DNA of 64,000 bases, taken from assembly GCF_002999335.1 (NCBI RefSeq), contig NW_020312040.1:81701-145700 (forward strand), in the 5' to 3' direction. The DNA comes from Cyclospora cayetanensis (taxonomy: Eukaryota; Apicomplexa; Conoidasida; Eucoccidiorida; Eimeriidae). Made by a program: the position numbers and the translations under genes. Shown here piece after piece: positions 48,901 to 59,969 of the stretch (position 1 is its first letter; each line of letters opens with the position of its first letter). The notes under the pieces are model-generated. The model was given only the letters and a program-made list of their open reading frames with translations. It ran no database searches and was not told the DNA's origin.

Positions 48901-51900
48901 TGCAGGATGCACGACAGGGTACTCAACAACGCGCATCGCCTTTCGAGCAGACAGACGCAAGAACCCTCAACCTCCTGAGGCACACTCAGCTCTGCGCAGA
49001 GGCTGAAGAGAGGAAATGCCGAGTAGCTGCCCGCAGAGTCCGAGACCAACTCTCCAGGTGCTTCAGTTGCTCTTGCTTTTTGGTGCAGATGCTGAGTTTT
49101 TGTTCTTGTTGTCGGTATCATCATCGCTGCTGTAGTGGCTCCTTCTTCAACAGCTGCTCGGTTGTTTTTGGCTCCAGGCATCGGGGTCTTCACGACAATG
49201 TTATGCCCCCTTGAAAGCTTCTCTGCTGCTTTAGCTTTCTTTGCGTCGACATACAACCGCATGCATGCCGCCTCGAAAGCTTCTCTGCTGCTTTAGCTTT
49301 CTTTGCGTAGACGCACAACCGCGTGCATGCATGCATGTTCGTATGGAGGTATGCATAACTCTGAGAGTGCGTGTCTGTATGCATGTAAGGGGGAAGCACG
49401 CGTGTATGTGGGTATGCGCGCACGTATGCATAGGACTGTGTGTGTTTCTGTGTGTGTATGTTTTTCTTCCGCAGGACCCAGTCACTGCGAGCTGCAAATG
49501 AATCCAAGCAGCGCCTTGCAGTGGAAGCTCGCTTACAACGGCAGCGGCAGCTGCAAAGTGGACAGCAGTGTGTTCAAATCCCTGATTCAAAGCAGTCACT
49601 CGTTTCTGCTGGCGAGCGAAGTGGAGTCAGAGACTCGTTGAGAGCAAAACCTCGCCTAGCAATGCTGAAGGTAAGGCCTCAAAGGTGTGATAAAATAACT
49701 CTCCACAGTCTCGAATCCTTTCCGCTACCTTCTGCCCCCTATTTCTGGCTGAAAGACGTAGAGTTAGAAGTCGACTCAACCTGCACGTGGCGTCACAAGG
49801 TGTACAAAACAGCAAGGCTTCCCTCGCACACATAAATTAACGGCGTGGGCACCCACATGCATATCTCAATTTGTATAGGCACACGATTCTGCAAAGGCGT
49901 GTGTGAGCCCCTCTAGCCCAATGAACGTTTACAACCGGTTCACTCGGCATATGATGAAGAGACCTCTTGCTCATGATTAGGGAGCTGCATGCGCCAATGT
50001 CTAGAGCTATGAGCACGTAACGTATGCGTGCGCTCCCCTGAAACTAATGCGTGTCCACGCATGTGTATGCAAGAATACACAAACACAGAGAAGCTTTTGG
50101 CTTTGGGGTCTGTCTCCCTGCATGGGACCACTTTCGCGGTGGCTACGCAGTTGCTGGGAAGGAAGCGACTTCGCGCCGAGCAGATCAAGTGCGAGACGTA
50201 TCAAATTCGAAAGGATCTAGCCAAGTCAGTGCCTAGAGGCGTGATCCTTGAGAAGAACCGGTTGCTGCGTTGTGTTGAGTGGCTGCTAGCGCTATGTCTG
50301 CATATGGGCCTGCCGCTAGTTCTGCGCGTGTCACTGCTGCAGCCATTGCTGTACGTAGCTGCTGCCGTTGGTGCTTCACTGCGGCACGTATATGTGGCGT
50401 GATTGTGTCATCAGGCTGTCGCTGGAATCCGCTGTGAAGCGGCGCGTAGCCACTGCCCGTCTGCGAAGGCTACAGCAAGCCTCTGTGGCTCTAGCAGAGA
50501 TGAAGCGAGCAGCCGCCGTACGGGCAAAGAAGGATATAACCTCCACAGGCACATATGGGCCGCTCTTCCTCGGCTCAATGAGCCTCCTCGAGACTCGCAT
50601 TAGATCTCAAGTCATGAAGGTTAGCACCCGACACAAGGACTGCAGGATTCAGCGAGGAAGCTGCGCTGGTTGCTTACGAGAAACCTGACACATAAAACGT
50701 CCTGCAGGAGGGGCTGGTTTCCATAAGGCGCGCATTGAGGCGTCAGAAAAAAAAAACCTCCAGAAGGCCTTTCTTTGAGGACGAACAGGCCTTCTCTCAC
50801 TCAAAGAGTAGTTGTTACAGTCCCTACTTTCTACCGAGCTGAAGTGTCCAACGCCTGTACAGCACTGTGGGTTTGTGAGATTTTTCTGCGTTGCAGCGCA
50901 GGGCTTTTGAAGCCGTCGAACATCGCCGCGCAGAAATCCTCGATGCGCGGAAGCGGCGCTGCGAGGCACTAGCAAACAAGGCAGCGCGAATTGCCGCGTA
51001 AGGCATGCTGCTGCAACGAGGCTCTGAAGACTCTGCAAGATGAAGCAGCGCTCAATGCGAACGTAGCCAATGTTTAGGGTCAATGGGATGCGAAAGAGAC
51101 AGGAGCATATATCCCTCGTATCTACTACAAACCATAGAGGCAGTGCAGGTGTATATGCAGCCCTTCGTGAGCACGTAATTCAGGCTGCTGTTTGAAAGGT
51201 TAATTGATATTTTTTCCTGTGTTTAGTGCTTCTGCTGGCGCACGACATCCTACACTAGTACTTGCACCTGCCGTGGCGGGTGCAATTACTGCTGCATCTT
51301 CTTGCTGCAGGGCGAGGTCGCTGCTGAGGAAGGCAGCTGAGGATAACAGACGCATGCGCTTTGAGAAGTTAAAATGCGCTCAACAGGCTCGCCTGTCTGC
51401 TTCAGGCAAAGCTGCGCTGCTCGCGTCAGCTTGGGTACGCTGCGCTTCCCAGTGCTCCCCGCAAGCAGCAGCAGTCTCTCGCTCTTATGCCCGCCACTTT
51501 TGGTGTTGCCGCTACTGCTAATGCTCTGGGCACACGTTGCATGCGCAGATACTGGATAAGAAGGAGAGGAGGCTCAAGAGACAGGCTGCTCTAGCGCAGG
51601 TAGAGGCCAAAATGCTAAGAGCCGTGCCCTAAAATTCCATGTACAACCCGAGGATTACCAGCGTAGATGTTCGCTTGCATGTAAGCAAACACGCTAAGGG
51701 ACTTCCTGCGTATCTCCTCAGGAGTTCGTAGAACGACAAATCTGCCAGCAGTACGAGCAGGGGAAGAAACAGCGCTCGGAGCAAGCAGGCAAGCCACAAT
51801 TCGGCAGATTGCGCTAAGAGGCTTTAGAGCAGCCGCGCTCACCTACTTGCTAAGATTCATCTCTCCGTCTTGCATGAGTCACTGCGTGTTATTCTACAGC

Positions 51901-52673
51901 GCAGCAGGATCTCGTAAAAGGCCTTGAGAGAATGGCACTGGCCAGGCAGCAGGCGTGGCTAACGGAGGGAGTAAGTGCAGCTGAAGCAGCACGCCCACAG
52001 ATCCTCAGCGGCACTAGCAAACAATCTCACAAAGCCTTACTTGAAAGCATTATCCGTAGTTCATTTGCCCATCTCAGCAGGTGTGCGGCGTGGCAAGCGG
52101 TCTCACTCGGCCTTACGAACAAGCAAATAGCCTTGGAGCCAAACGGGCAGAGGAAGACAGAGCGAGACAAAGTTACGGAGTTTGGATAAATCGACACAGC
52201 CTTACACGAGGGCACAAGAATACCTGAAAGCCGCATGCGATGTGCAATATCTCTCAGGACGCAGCAGAACGTGTGCATCAGCGTGCGAAGGAGCAGCGGG
52301 CTGCATTTATAGCCGGCAAGCGCGTAGCCAAGACAGAACGTCTTCGCATCCAAGATGAAGAGTATCAGGCTCTGCAAGAAACCGCCAGGATGGCTCTGGT
52401 GAGACTGAAAGTTGCTATTCTGATATGCCTTGGCAGCGCTGGAGAGGCGTATGAACCGCCCGCCTTTCTTCCTGTCAAGCTACCCGACGACAGGGGAAAA
52501 GGCTTAAAAGCCTCCAAAGTACATACGAGAGCGTGGTTCTATTTTTGTTTCAGGGAGAAGAATTGCGGCGCAGGAAAGAAAAAGCCGCAGCCGCCCACCA
52601 GCACGAGAAGGAACAGCTTCAACGTAGAAGAGTTCAACTCCTAGGCCTCTCGCACCAACACATGGCAAACGAG
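45997..52673 (+). CDS. Multi-exon gene for a helical, Arg/Lys/Glu-rich coiled-coil protein (at least 18 exons)
   Basis: Exons in phase: 45997..46187, 46614..46827, 46971..47910, 47954..48047, 48186..48376, 48424..48520, 48595..48695, 49000..49057, 49475..49670, 50151..50224, 50415..50619, 50897..50997, 51311..51434, 51549..51599, 51722..51788, 51900..51970, 52258..52398 and 52554..52673; total 3,036 nt, 1,012 codons with no stop. The N-terminal 240 residues are hydrophobic helical repeats (LCYMVLFLLPEIGPKRF, YAVVWLLQAYNNP). Exon 3 adds a disordered stretch. From exon 8 on, segments such as SAVKRRVATARLRRLQQ, FEAVEHRRAEILDARKRRC and VHQRAKEQRAAF are typical long coiled coil. The pattern of short basic helices recalls the N-terminal half of TCP11-like proteins, but I cannot confirm a Tcp11 domain. 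One junction (51788/51900) uses a GC-AG intron. The start codon and 3' end are uncertain. Confidence 0.6.
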
Positions 52674-53117
52674 GTAAATAGTTGCTAACTGCGCAGATTG
52701 CTGGACTATTGAAGTATGCCTCCGACTCTCGGTTGCTCGGAGGATCTGAATCCTAATGAGTCTCTAGGACCCTTGCAGGCCGCATACATGGCCTGTCGAC
52801 CTGCGTCTCAGAAATGCGCACTGGGCAGTACAGAGAGAGACTCTCCATTGCAGCAGCTTCAGTTGAGTCAGTTGCAGAGAGAAGGGAGCCCCTGAAGGGG
52901 TGTATATGAGTCTGTAGACATTAGGTGCAAACGAAGCAAACATGCGTTTGCCTTCTCAGTATAGAGACTGACTTACCACCTTTTCAGGTATGGATACAGC
53001 ATATAGAGTGTTTGATCGGTAGTTGGCAGCATACTTTCGGTAACTGCCCCGGGGGCACGTGCGAGAGCCACACAGATGTACCCTAGATTCGCTACGTAGT
53101 TGGGCAAGGCAGCGACT

Positions 53118-53184
53118 GAACCAGAACCTCGATCCCTCTGCCTTTGACATGCTGCGTGCAAACTCTACCACTTGAGCTAAAGCC
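53118..53184 (-). tRNA. tRNA-like sequence with A box, probably a pseudogene or SINE head
   Basis: Minus strand starts GGCTTTAGCTCAAGTGG, a good tRNA 5' end and Pol III A box, with a GCTC/GAGT D stem. The anticodon region (TTTGCA, CGCAGCA, then TGTCAAA) needs a bulge and lacks U33. A B-box-like GGGATCGAGG follows inside a CAGAG/TTCTG stem. No 3' strand complements the GGCTTTA acceptor arm. So I call it tRNA-like rather than a working tRNA. Confidence 0.3.
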
Positions 53185-56100
53185 TTCCTTCTTTCCTTCT
53201 ACAGTGCACGGCGGACGATATGAGAAAGTGCAAAATCCCGTCCCCGTAGGCCCCATTGAGCGCTGCAAAGCAGCGTCAAGATGTTCACGATTCCCCGCTT
53301 AAGGCATTTACAGATGATTAGAGGCCAAATAAAAACTCGCCTTTTGTTGTCCTACGCAAAACGCCCAGCAGCGTAAGCGCTGCAGGGACGCTTCACCCAC
53401 TCATTCTAAGTGCGTAGCAAATGAAGGAGATAGTGCGAAAATCGACCCCACTCCGTAAATCTGTGGTCTCAGACTTACTGAGCCAGTGCTAGTCTCAGAT
53501 ACTACAGGAACGATGGAGAAGCTCGTTCCTTGTAAAAGCCCAATAGATGCGCTTCTCTGTCTATCCCGGAAAACCAGGGACTGTTGCTTCTTGCTTCAAG
53601 TCCGTCAGGTGCTTTCTGAAAAATGGGATAGCCGGCAAGGTGAAAACGCTATGGACGAACCTTGTACATTTCTACCTGCGAAAGCAAGGTTTCCGTGTAA
53701 TCTGGTGTCTTGAGATTCCATGAGTCCCTTTCCGGCAAGCTGATGACGACAAACTTTATTAGATTGAAAGACATACTACTATTCGCCCTGGATTGTGGGG
53801 AAAAACTGTATAAACGTACCCAGCATCGCAATTTATTGGCCCTTCATTGCTACGCGATCGTTTTGTTATGCCGCTATGGCTACCCACTTGTTCGCCTTCT
53901 GGTCGAGCTCAACAAATTATAATGCCATTATATCAATCCTCTCGAATGCCGCTTGACTGCGTGCGAAAGCCTAATCTCTTTCTGCTGTGCAGAGGAGGGG
54001 TGTACGAACCAATGGTCAGTCTCTTCTCCTGTATGGGCATCTTCAATGCCCTCTGAGGACGTTAACTCAGCTCGACAGTTTCCCTACTTCGTAGACGTCT
54101 TGATTAGGCTTTCAAACATGGAACGGGCTTGGGAGAGCTGCTCACGGAGGGGCACACTGAAAAAACCCATCTTCTGTGGATCACGCACCTTGTTGCAAGA
54201 GACGGCCTCGCAGTAACGATCTGTTCAAAGAATGAAGTTTTTTGCTGGTACAGGCAGTCAGGATGCATATCTTGTCCTCACACGCTAGTGCTACGGTGAC
54301 TAGTGGAAACCGATATCCTGGGCTCTTGAAGCACGCTCGCATAGAATGACTTACAGCAAAGCACGCATTCAAAGGTGTCTTAATTAATGCTCATTGAAGG
54401 CGGCTTGTGACGATGAGCTTCACGCTGGCTCTGCTGCACCTCTCAACCTCACTGAAAATCAGACAAGAGTCGGCAAACCCGCTAAATCCTCATGGGGAGC
54501 TGCGGTGGAGCATTAGTATACCATCAGGCAATTACTAAGTTTTTTCGTCTTCAGCATTCTTATGCACACGGCCCAGGGTGCAAAGCTTACGCACCTTGTC
54601 TTCCCTCCCCTGTGAGCAGCGTCGTGAATGGAATTACCTTCGTGGCGCTGCATTTATTTTTCTGATCACCAGTGCCAGCGTCAAGATCGCAGAAGCGATC
54701 CAGGAGAGCTACCCAACACAAGCTCTTGGGAAGCTTGAAGAAATGCAGCACATGGCACAACACACAGCGTGCTGAGCCGTCAAAAGAGTCCAATGATTGG
54801 TTCCATGCTTGGCAAGGCATCCAAGCGCTCGTAGCTCCAAGCCGTACCACAGTACCTCAGACTTTTCGCGTAGGAATGGGCAAGCCGCAGGGAGTCGCCT
54901 TGGGCAAAGATTACCTGCACGAGCCTCACGGTGCTCTCCCATTACTGTGAGTAAGGCGCGGTAGCATCTTCTTGCTTCCAGCAAATTCGAGGCTTTCACG
55001 ACTAGAAAGTCACTTTTTCGCACTTAAAGCCATACCCCTGCGCACATCAGGCCGTCAGAAATGGTATCTTATGCTCGACAAAAGAAAGCAAATTTGGAAA
55101 GTCAGCAAGTGGATCCGTAACTTTGGGAAAAGAATTGCCCATGAGGGCTAGGTGCTCATTGCATCCGTCAGCTTCCTTTGTGCAACGGTGCTGCGAAGGC
55201 TTGTTCCTGCCACGAGGCGTGTTGTGCGAACTGCCGTCACTGACTTAGGTGCAACCGTTGGTCTTAGTGCGCATTGAGCAGCTGACAAGAACTAAGGTGT
55301 GGCGGATAAGGATCCACGTCTTTTCTTTGTAAGGCATTGCCATAGCCGCAAAGGGCGTTGAAAGAATGTGAAGCGTGCCCACCGCGCTGAAGGTCAATTT
55401 TGACAAAATTCAATTCAAGCACGGGTAATAGCGACCCACATATTATTTTCGCTCTCAAAGGTTGCTTAGTGTCTCATCGATTAGTTAGTGGCATGCATGA
55501 ATAGATCAAAGCTATCCAGCGAAGCCAGAGCCAAAGGAACAGGCTCGGCGGTTTCAGCAGGGAAAATTAACCGTGGTGAGGTGAGGGATTGTTGTCGAAA
55601 TTCGTGGAACGACAGAGGAGATTATGCATTTGCGTTAGCGTCGGGGTTCGTGAAATAACACTGCCAGGGGTGTCTTCCGCAAGCTTCAGCGCCGAGTGTA
55701 GTCAAGCGATGGATTTGGCTTGGGTGACACATCTGGAAAAAAATCCAGGTGTCCAGAAGACAAGCTCAACAACAGCAAAGATCTACTGTTAACCCGAAGA
55801 GGAAAAGGCGTCTTGGTTTTGATTTCCGACACGAATCCAAATTGTGAAATCACGGCTAATGGATCCTTTAAATGTTAAAAACTTGCAGCTGCGGGTGTCG
55901 GAAGAGTTGCCAGAAGGACAACTGGCTGGCGGCAGCCATTCTTTTACAGCCATGTTGTTTTCGAATCTTTGATGTCGCCTTATCCTATATTTGGAACGCG
56001 GAAGTCTTATATTGTTTCTCCCCAACAACAGGGGCTGTAAATTGGATTAAGGCTACTTCCCAAGAGAAAAGAATATGGCCAGTTTAAGCCTATTGCTGCA

Positions 56101-57423
56101 TCGCTAGCTGCTGCAGTGATCTGACTTGGAACGAAATACGTACTCTAATTCCTTGATTGCGTGCCTAGCTGGAAGGCCTGTGCCGCGAAGTTACTGGTTG
56201 CTGGACTCTTTACTGAAAACCTCTTGGTCAGAATTCCGGCAAGCCTAACGATGGAGCTGATCGTCTTACAGCGACTTGGAGCTCCGTATATTGGCGACAG
56301 GCAATACTTCTCAGCAACGCACCAGGCTCCACCCTTTAGGAGAGAACTGGAGTTTCCCACATCTAAGGCGCTATAGCCATCGCAAACACCTTTGGCGCAG
56401 CCGGATGCTGTGAGTGTGAAAGTAGGACTGTGCCACAAACTTCTTAACTTCACCGTGCGTCGACCGATGCGTTTACTCCACATCCTGTTTTGCGTGCTGC
56501 AGCTCTAATCATAGACCAGAGATAGCCAATTCTGTTTTGGCCTACTTGAAACACTTATTCTCATTTTTCAGAGCACAACTAGCACCATCATAAGAAGCTT
56601 GGGGACTGTTGCAAATCAACATACTCCGTTTGCCCATGATGGCGCACTTTTGGTGAGGTTAGGCTTGAAGTAGCAAGTTTGTTGCACGCGTGCCTCGTGA
56701 GGTCGAAATTTCTTTTTAGTACCGTATACGATAAAGGCCTTAATACTGATAACATGAATTCAGCAAAGTAACTAAGCCCCTTCTAGTGGCGTTCGCTGAA
56801 GCTCGAGTTGGGGCCTTGATCTCTTTGTGTGACTTTAGCCCAGACGATGCAGCAGAGGACATGCCAGGGTTGCCCATTTAGCGGTGTGATTTCTCTTTCA
56901 CTGAGATACAAAAGCACAAGGATGCTGGTGCACTCTTTCCTGGCAAGCGCAAGAGTGTTAGCGATCTGCCAAGCTAGCAATGCTACAGAGAGATTGCACA
57001 AAAATTAGGGAAGCCTAGTATATCTGCACTGGTCTGGACGATTTAGCTCATACGTGCAAGTAAATAAAATACAAATCCAACGACCCTCGCTTATTCTACT
57101 GCCTCGTTTTTCTCGCGCAGGTTTTCTTTCTTCACGATGATCAGCACACTCCTAAGTGGTATGCACAGGTGCCCCCCGTCGTATGAACGACCCTCAAGGA
57201 CTTGAATAGTCCGTTCTGCTTTCAGTTGTTCTTATTATATCACCCCATGTCTATCGCGTCAGCACAGCGGTGCAAAAAGCAAGTTCTCGTGTGGTTATAG
57301 GAGCACTTGGAAGACATCTGGTTCCAACGCCCTGAGAGTCCCTTGCAAATTAATCTTGGCCTCATTTAAAAAATACCGGAGGGCGAGCGCGTTGACTGGC
57401 GGATAGTTGTGTAAGTATGTCTG

Positions 57424-57514
57424 GGAAAGCTGTTCAAAATGCAGCCTCTAGTGAACTTCTCAGTGCAAGCTGCACTGAGAAGTTCACTAGAGGCTGCATT
57501 TTGAACAGCTTTCC
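57424..57514. repeat. Perfect 44-bp inverted repeat (hairpin) with 3-bp spacer
   Basis: Left arm 57424-57467 starts GGAAAGCTGTTCAAAATGC; the right arm 57471-57514 is its exact reverse complement; the spacer is AGC. Nothing in the flanks extends the symmetry. Confidence 0.95.
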
Positions 57515-58181
57515 TGCGTATTGCGCTGCTGCTCCACGTGCGGCCGATCTCTCAGCATGCGGAGCTTGCTGCAGTTGTCACGCATGCAAAGACACGTTCA
57601 TGAGCGCGCCTTGCATGTTCCGAGCGTTTGTTATGTGGCGGCCCTGGCTATGCAACGTGGGTGCACTACGAGATGTGTGTATGCTGTACCACCCCTGAGA
57701 AAATCAAGTGTATACAAAGAGCACGCTCAGAGCGCAAGGCGCTAAGCGCTTGCGGCTTTGCGTTATTGTGAGAGTGGTGGACTCTACGGCTGGCAGCACA
57801 ATAGACGTTGGGCCGTTCTTGCCGGCTGCTGCGGTGTCTAGCATATGGCCCATTCAGAAAGCGAGGGAAGCAAGAGAGCAGAAAAGAAAGCGTCTGGGAG
57901 CTTCTGCGAAGCCAGTGCGAGTAGAATTTGGTTGTATGTCTGAGAATTTTTATCCATTCCTCCCCATTAGTCCTAAGGGCGGCCTCCTCAAGCTAAAACA
58001 TAAGTGGGGGTGCCTACCCCAGAGTTTGCAGGGGCACTTATCAAGTCGTGGCACTTATCCTTAGGACGCGCTTGCCCTCCGGGGATAGGAACCTATGCAA
58101 AGCGTTCTAGCTGCAGACGCTTCTATGGCGCAGCAGGCTGCAACTGCCCTCTTTCGAAGCCACCAGTTTGCTTAAAAAGCA

Positions 58182-58272
58182 GCGTCTGGTGAGGATCCGC
58201 TAAGAGACTGGGTTCTAGCGAAGCGTCTGGTGAGGATCCGCTAAGAGACTGGGTTCTAGCGAAGCGTCTGGT
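58182..58272. repeat. 41-bp tandem duplication
   Basis: Units 58182-58222 and 58223-58263 are identical, starting GCGTCTGGTGAGGATCCGCT, followed by a 9-bp start of a third copy. Each unit contains GGTGAG, a possible donor. Confidence 0.95.
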
Positions 58273-58561
58273 TTCATCTAGTTGGGCAGTGAGCAGGGGT
58301 CCTAAATTGTTTTTGATCTTGAAGCGCCCTTGCTTGGCTCCAGTTGCTTCTGGATGCCGCCTTTGCTAAGCGGGATGGGGTGCTTCTCTGTCCTGCATTC
58401 AAAGTGCTGCGCTCAAAAAGGCAAGCATCAGTGCACTGCACATTTCTCCGAAGGCCGAACCGAAATCCCTCGATTCTTCGCCGAAGAGGGAGGGGCTTCA
58501 GCATGCATCTACTCCCCTTCTTCGCTGTAGCTAGGGATAGTTGAAGCGTCTGCGGTGGTTC

Positions 58562-59927
58562 CTAGGGAGCCAGTGCGCGTTTCCTTCGCTGCTGAACAAA
58601 GTGCGAGGGCGAAGGAATGTTGGTGCAAAAAGCCGAAGGGGGCCCCCCCCCTTCGGAGGCTTCAAGCCCCGACTGTGAAGGAGGGGCCCCCTCAAGTGTC
58701 GTGTGGGGAGTCGTACGGCCAGCAACGCGCGGCTGGGGGATGAGGGATTTGTAGAACAGCTCCGAGACAGAAATCGCTGGCATCGCAGCAGCAGCAGCAG
58801 GTGGCAGTGCAGCGCTGGGAGTAGCCATTGGCTGGAACGGAGATACAGGGGCAGACTGAGCAATGTTACAGTAGGCGCTGCGTCCTGTGAAGCCCGTTGC
58901 CGAAGGCTGCGGTGTACTGACGGCCTCTGCAGTACCTTCGGCAGTGCCGTCGCCATCGAAAGCAGCAGCACCCGCACGGGGCGAGGCTGGCGGAAAGTGC
59001 TGGCTAGAGAGAGAATAACCTCCCCCCGAGGAACTAGCAGGAGCCGAGGGAATTCGATTGCTCCATCGTCGTGGCTTTAACGACCTTCCCTCCAGAGCAA
59101 AGGTGCAGCGCATGCTGCAGTCCGTTCGTGTCTGCAGCATGCGCACGGCCAGGCATCGCGGCAGACACACACGCAAAGAAACACACAGCAAGAACTCTTG
59201 TCAAAGCAAGGAGTAAAACAGTTTTTGCCTGCACCCCCGCTCAGCAACCTGAAGCCTCCTTACCTTAAGCAGAGAAGCTGCAATCGGGGGCTTTGGAATC
59301 TGGGAGGAGGTTCCTGCCATGTCTGTCCGCTGTCTAGACACCGCAGCTGCAGCAGCGCGGGCCTCTGCTGCAGCGCAGCGCGCTGCTGCTGCCGCATCAA
59401 CTGCTGCCTGTTTCCACTCAGGGAGTAAGACAGAGGCGTCCACACAACGGACGTTCTCGTCTCTTGCAACCTGCAACTGTGATGCCTGCTTTTCTTGTTG
59501 TTGCAGCTGCTTTTCTTGTTGTTGCAGCTGCTTTTCTTGTTGTTGCAGCTGCTTTTCTTGTTGTTGTTGCAGCTGCTTTTCTTGTTGTTGTTGCAGCTGC
59601 TTTTCTTGTTGTTGCTGCTGCTGCATTTCATGTTGTTGCTGCTGTTCCTGTTGCTGTTGCTGCTTTTCTTGTTGTTGCTGCTGCATTTCTTGTTGTTGCT
59701 GCTTTTCTTGTTGTTGTTGTTGCCACGTACCAGTACAGATACCAGAGCGGGTAGAGTGTTGATTGACAGAAGCCCTAAAGGCGTCCTGCCTCCTGGCTAG
59801 CCACCTTCTGGCGACTCTCTGCAAGAGAATGACTTGGCGTGTAAGTTCCTCCTTTCCCCTCCTGCTGTTAAGGCCCCTCCAGTGTCTCTGAATGCATACT
59901 GCTGCCGCCTCCACGAATGTCTGCAGC

Positions 59928-59969
<42 letters not shown>

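Larger units (their letters stand above)
52674..58561 (+). other. Likely 3' continuation of the coiled-coil gene; unresolved exons
   Basis: An exon probably starts at 52789 (acceptor cccttgcag|G, phase 0, reading AAYMACRPASQKC). Further exon-like segments: 53497 onward (TTGTMEKLVPCKSPIDALL in one phase or ILQERWRSSFL in another), 53710-53920 (FIRLKDILLFALDCG), 54060-54215, 54610-54775, 56160-56375 and 57720-57940 (CVIVRVVDSTAGSTIDVG). I could not link them with consistent phases, so they may be one gene or two. The stretch also holds the tRNA-like element at 53.1 kb, the perfect hairpin at 57.4 kb and the 41-bp duplication at 58.2 kb. The rest of 54.8-57.0 kb shows nothing I can support. Confidence 0.3.
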
